Shown here: positions 63,046-64,000 of the stretch, in pieces
Position numbering within the stretch: the stretch's first letter is position 1
How the letters are laid out: every line of letters starts with the position of its first letter
NCBI GenBank assembly: GCA_000431015.1
Contig: HF986039.1
Coordinates: 27,588-91,587 of the forward strand
Source of the DNA: Alistipes sp. CAG:514
GTDB taxonomy: Bacteria > Bacteroidota > Bacteroidia > Bacteroidales > UBA932
Direction of reading: 5' to 3'
DNA length: 64,000 nt
Position numbers and translations under genes: made by a program
The notes under the pieces: generated by a model
Database searches by the model: none
What the model saw: the letters and a program-made list of their open reading frames with translations, nothing else
What the model was told of the DNA's origin: nothing

Positions 63046-64000
63046 ATGCGTTTGAGAAAAATACTTTATTCCGCTCTGCTGCTTCTGGTTGTGGCCGCCA
63101 CGGCCTGCGCCAAGGGGGACAAGGGCGCGAGGGGGTATGTCATCGGCTTCTACAATGTCGAGAACCTCTTCGACACCTACCACGACGAGGGCAAGAATGA
63201 CTATGAATATCTCCCCGACGGCGCCAACCGGTGGACCGAGGCGAGATACAACCGCAAGCTCCGCAACATCGCCACGGTGATCAAGGCGATGGCTGACGAG
63301 AACAAGGCTTTCCACACGGTTCTGGGCCTGAGCGAGGTCGAGAACCGCCATGTGCTTGAGGATCTTGTGAGCCAGAAGGAGATCGCCGACGCGAACTACC
63401 AGATCGTGCACTATGACGGTCCGGACCGCCGAGGTGTCGATGTGGCCCTGCTTTACAGGCCGGAGCAGTTCAAACTGATTGAAAGCAAATCCATTCCGTT
63501 TGATTTCAACAGTAAGGACATAAAGTTCGACATGGACGAGGAGTCTCAGGGACACTTCCGCACCCGTGATGTGCTGATGGTCAGGGGCGAGATCAAGGGC
63601 GAGATGTTCGCGTTCTTCGTCGCCCACCTTCCATCCAGGATCGGAGGCAAGGGGAGCGACCTTAGGAGCCGTGGCGCGGAAATCATCTACGAGAACTCCG
63701 CCAAGCTGATGAATGAATATCCCGGGATCAAGATCGTGGTGATGGGTGACATGAACGACAACCCTACGGACGAGAGCATGGCCGTCTATATGCACGGCAA
63801 GGAGAATGTCTCCGAAGTCGGCAATATGGACTTCTTCTCTCCGTTTACCTCAATGTTGAAAGCCGGTTACGGCTCTTTGGCCTATCGTGGCGAGTGGAAC
63901 ATCTACGACATCATCCTTGCGAACGAGGCGCTTGTGAACGCTCCGAAGGGGACGCTCAGGATTGTTCCGATCGTGAAGGGCAAGTACTACGGACGCGTCT
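63046..64000 (+). CDS. Secreted endonuclease/exonuclease/phosphatase-family protein, C-terminus cut by the window edge
   Basis: Open from the ATG at 63046 to the right edge (318 codons). The signal MRLRKILYSALLLLVVAATA ends in a possible lipobox with Cys about residue 21. The EEP domain has GFYNVENLFDT (about 32-42), GLSEVENR (about 93), FFVAHLPSRIGG (about 190) and VVMGDMNDNPTDE (about 230). In Bacteroidetes these secreted EEP proteins are nucleases or phosphodiesterases. It follows the endonuclease gene by 32 bases, so both may be on one transcript. Confidence 0.85.
   Translation, partial: MRLRKILYSALLLLVVAATACAKGDKGARGYVIGFYNVENLFDTYHDEGKNDYEYLPDGANRWTEARYNRKLRNIATVIKAMADENKAFHTVLGLSEVENRHVLEDLVSQKEIADANYQIVHYDGPDRRGVDVALLYRPEQFKLIESKSIPFDFNSKDIKFDMDEESQGHFRTRDVLMVRGEIKGEMFAFFVAHLPSRIGGKGSDLRSRGAEIIYENSAKLMNEYPGIKIVVMGDMNDNPTDESMAVYMHGKENVSEVGNMDFFSPFTSMLKAGYGSLAYRGEWNIYDIILANEALVNAPKGTLRIVPIVKGKYYGRV

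Noticed and set aside
1..64000. Insertion sequence, prophage or integrative element
   Set aside because: No transposase, integrase, phage or conjugation gene was found; gene orders look chromosomal.

Overview
The window comes from a member of the Bacteroidales. It has three SusC/SusD pairs, many short lipoproteins with a Cys-terminated signal peptide, BACON-domain lipoproteins, a Bacteroidetes gene order (mfd, coaX, outer-membrane protein, TPR protein, lptC, ppiD) and several promoters of the Bacteroidetes type (TTTG, 19-20 bases, TAnnTTTG). Base composition is roughly balanced, and codons often end in C or G. I cannot name the genus; an uncultured gut Bacteroidales lineage is a guess.

Region 1 (1-12.2 kb, minus strand) is a glycan-utilisation operon: susC-susD-susC-susD, a discoidin-type surface lipoprotein, and the start of a GH71/GH99-like hydrolase cut by the left edge. 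A good promoter lies upstream at 12.33-12.36 kb. Region 2 (12.47-21.9 kb, minus strand) is housekeeping: mfd, coaX, an outer-membrane barrel protein, a TPR protein, lptC and ppiD. At about 22 kb the dominant coding strand flips, and the 300-base gap there holds a cluster of DnaA-box-like sites. Region 3 (22.2-35.5 kb) holds ruvB, an Ntn-hydrolase, the flavoprotein and iron-sulfur subunits of succinate dehydrogenase/fumarate reductase (no cytochrome subunit in the window), hflX, tonB, ybeY, mnmG, ruvA, and sufS-sufE-sufT. Two gaps in it are packed with repeats (27.1-27.7 and 32.2-32.5 kb).

Region 4 (36-55.7 kb) is a second glycan locus. A GH92 alpha-mannosidase faces away from an eight-gene collinear run: susC, susD, two discoidin-type lipoproteins, a two-repeat fimbrillin-like/metallophosphoesterase giant, a BACON/OB-fold lipoprotein, a GLUG-repeat protein and a fimbrillin-like protein whose C-terminal module is shared with the metallophosphoesterase. 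With the GH71/99-like enzyme at the left edge, the GH92 suggests alpha-mannoside (N-glycan or mannan) targets; that is inference.

Region 5 (55.9-64 kb) carries an MNT-HEPN gene pair, a DUF234-type AAA ATPase with palindromes over its promoter, exonuclease III, and then three secreted proteins in a row: a BACON/OB-fold lipoprotein, a BACON-fused DNA/RNA non-specific endonuclease and an endonuclease/exonuclease/phosphatase protein cut by the right edge. Together they look like a cell-surface nucleic-acid-degrading set.

No tRNA, rRNA, CRISPR array, insertion sequence or PUL-type regulator (HTCS, SusR-like, ECF sigma/anti-sigma) was found. A striking background signal is the over-use of the hexamer GAATAT (either strand) throughout, except in the most conserved metabolic genes.
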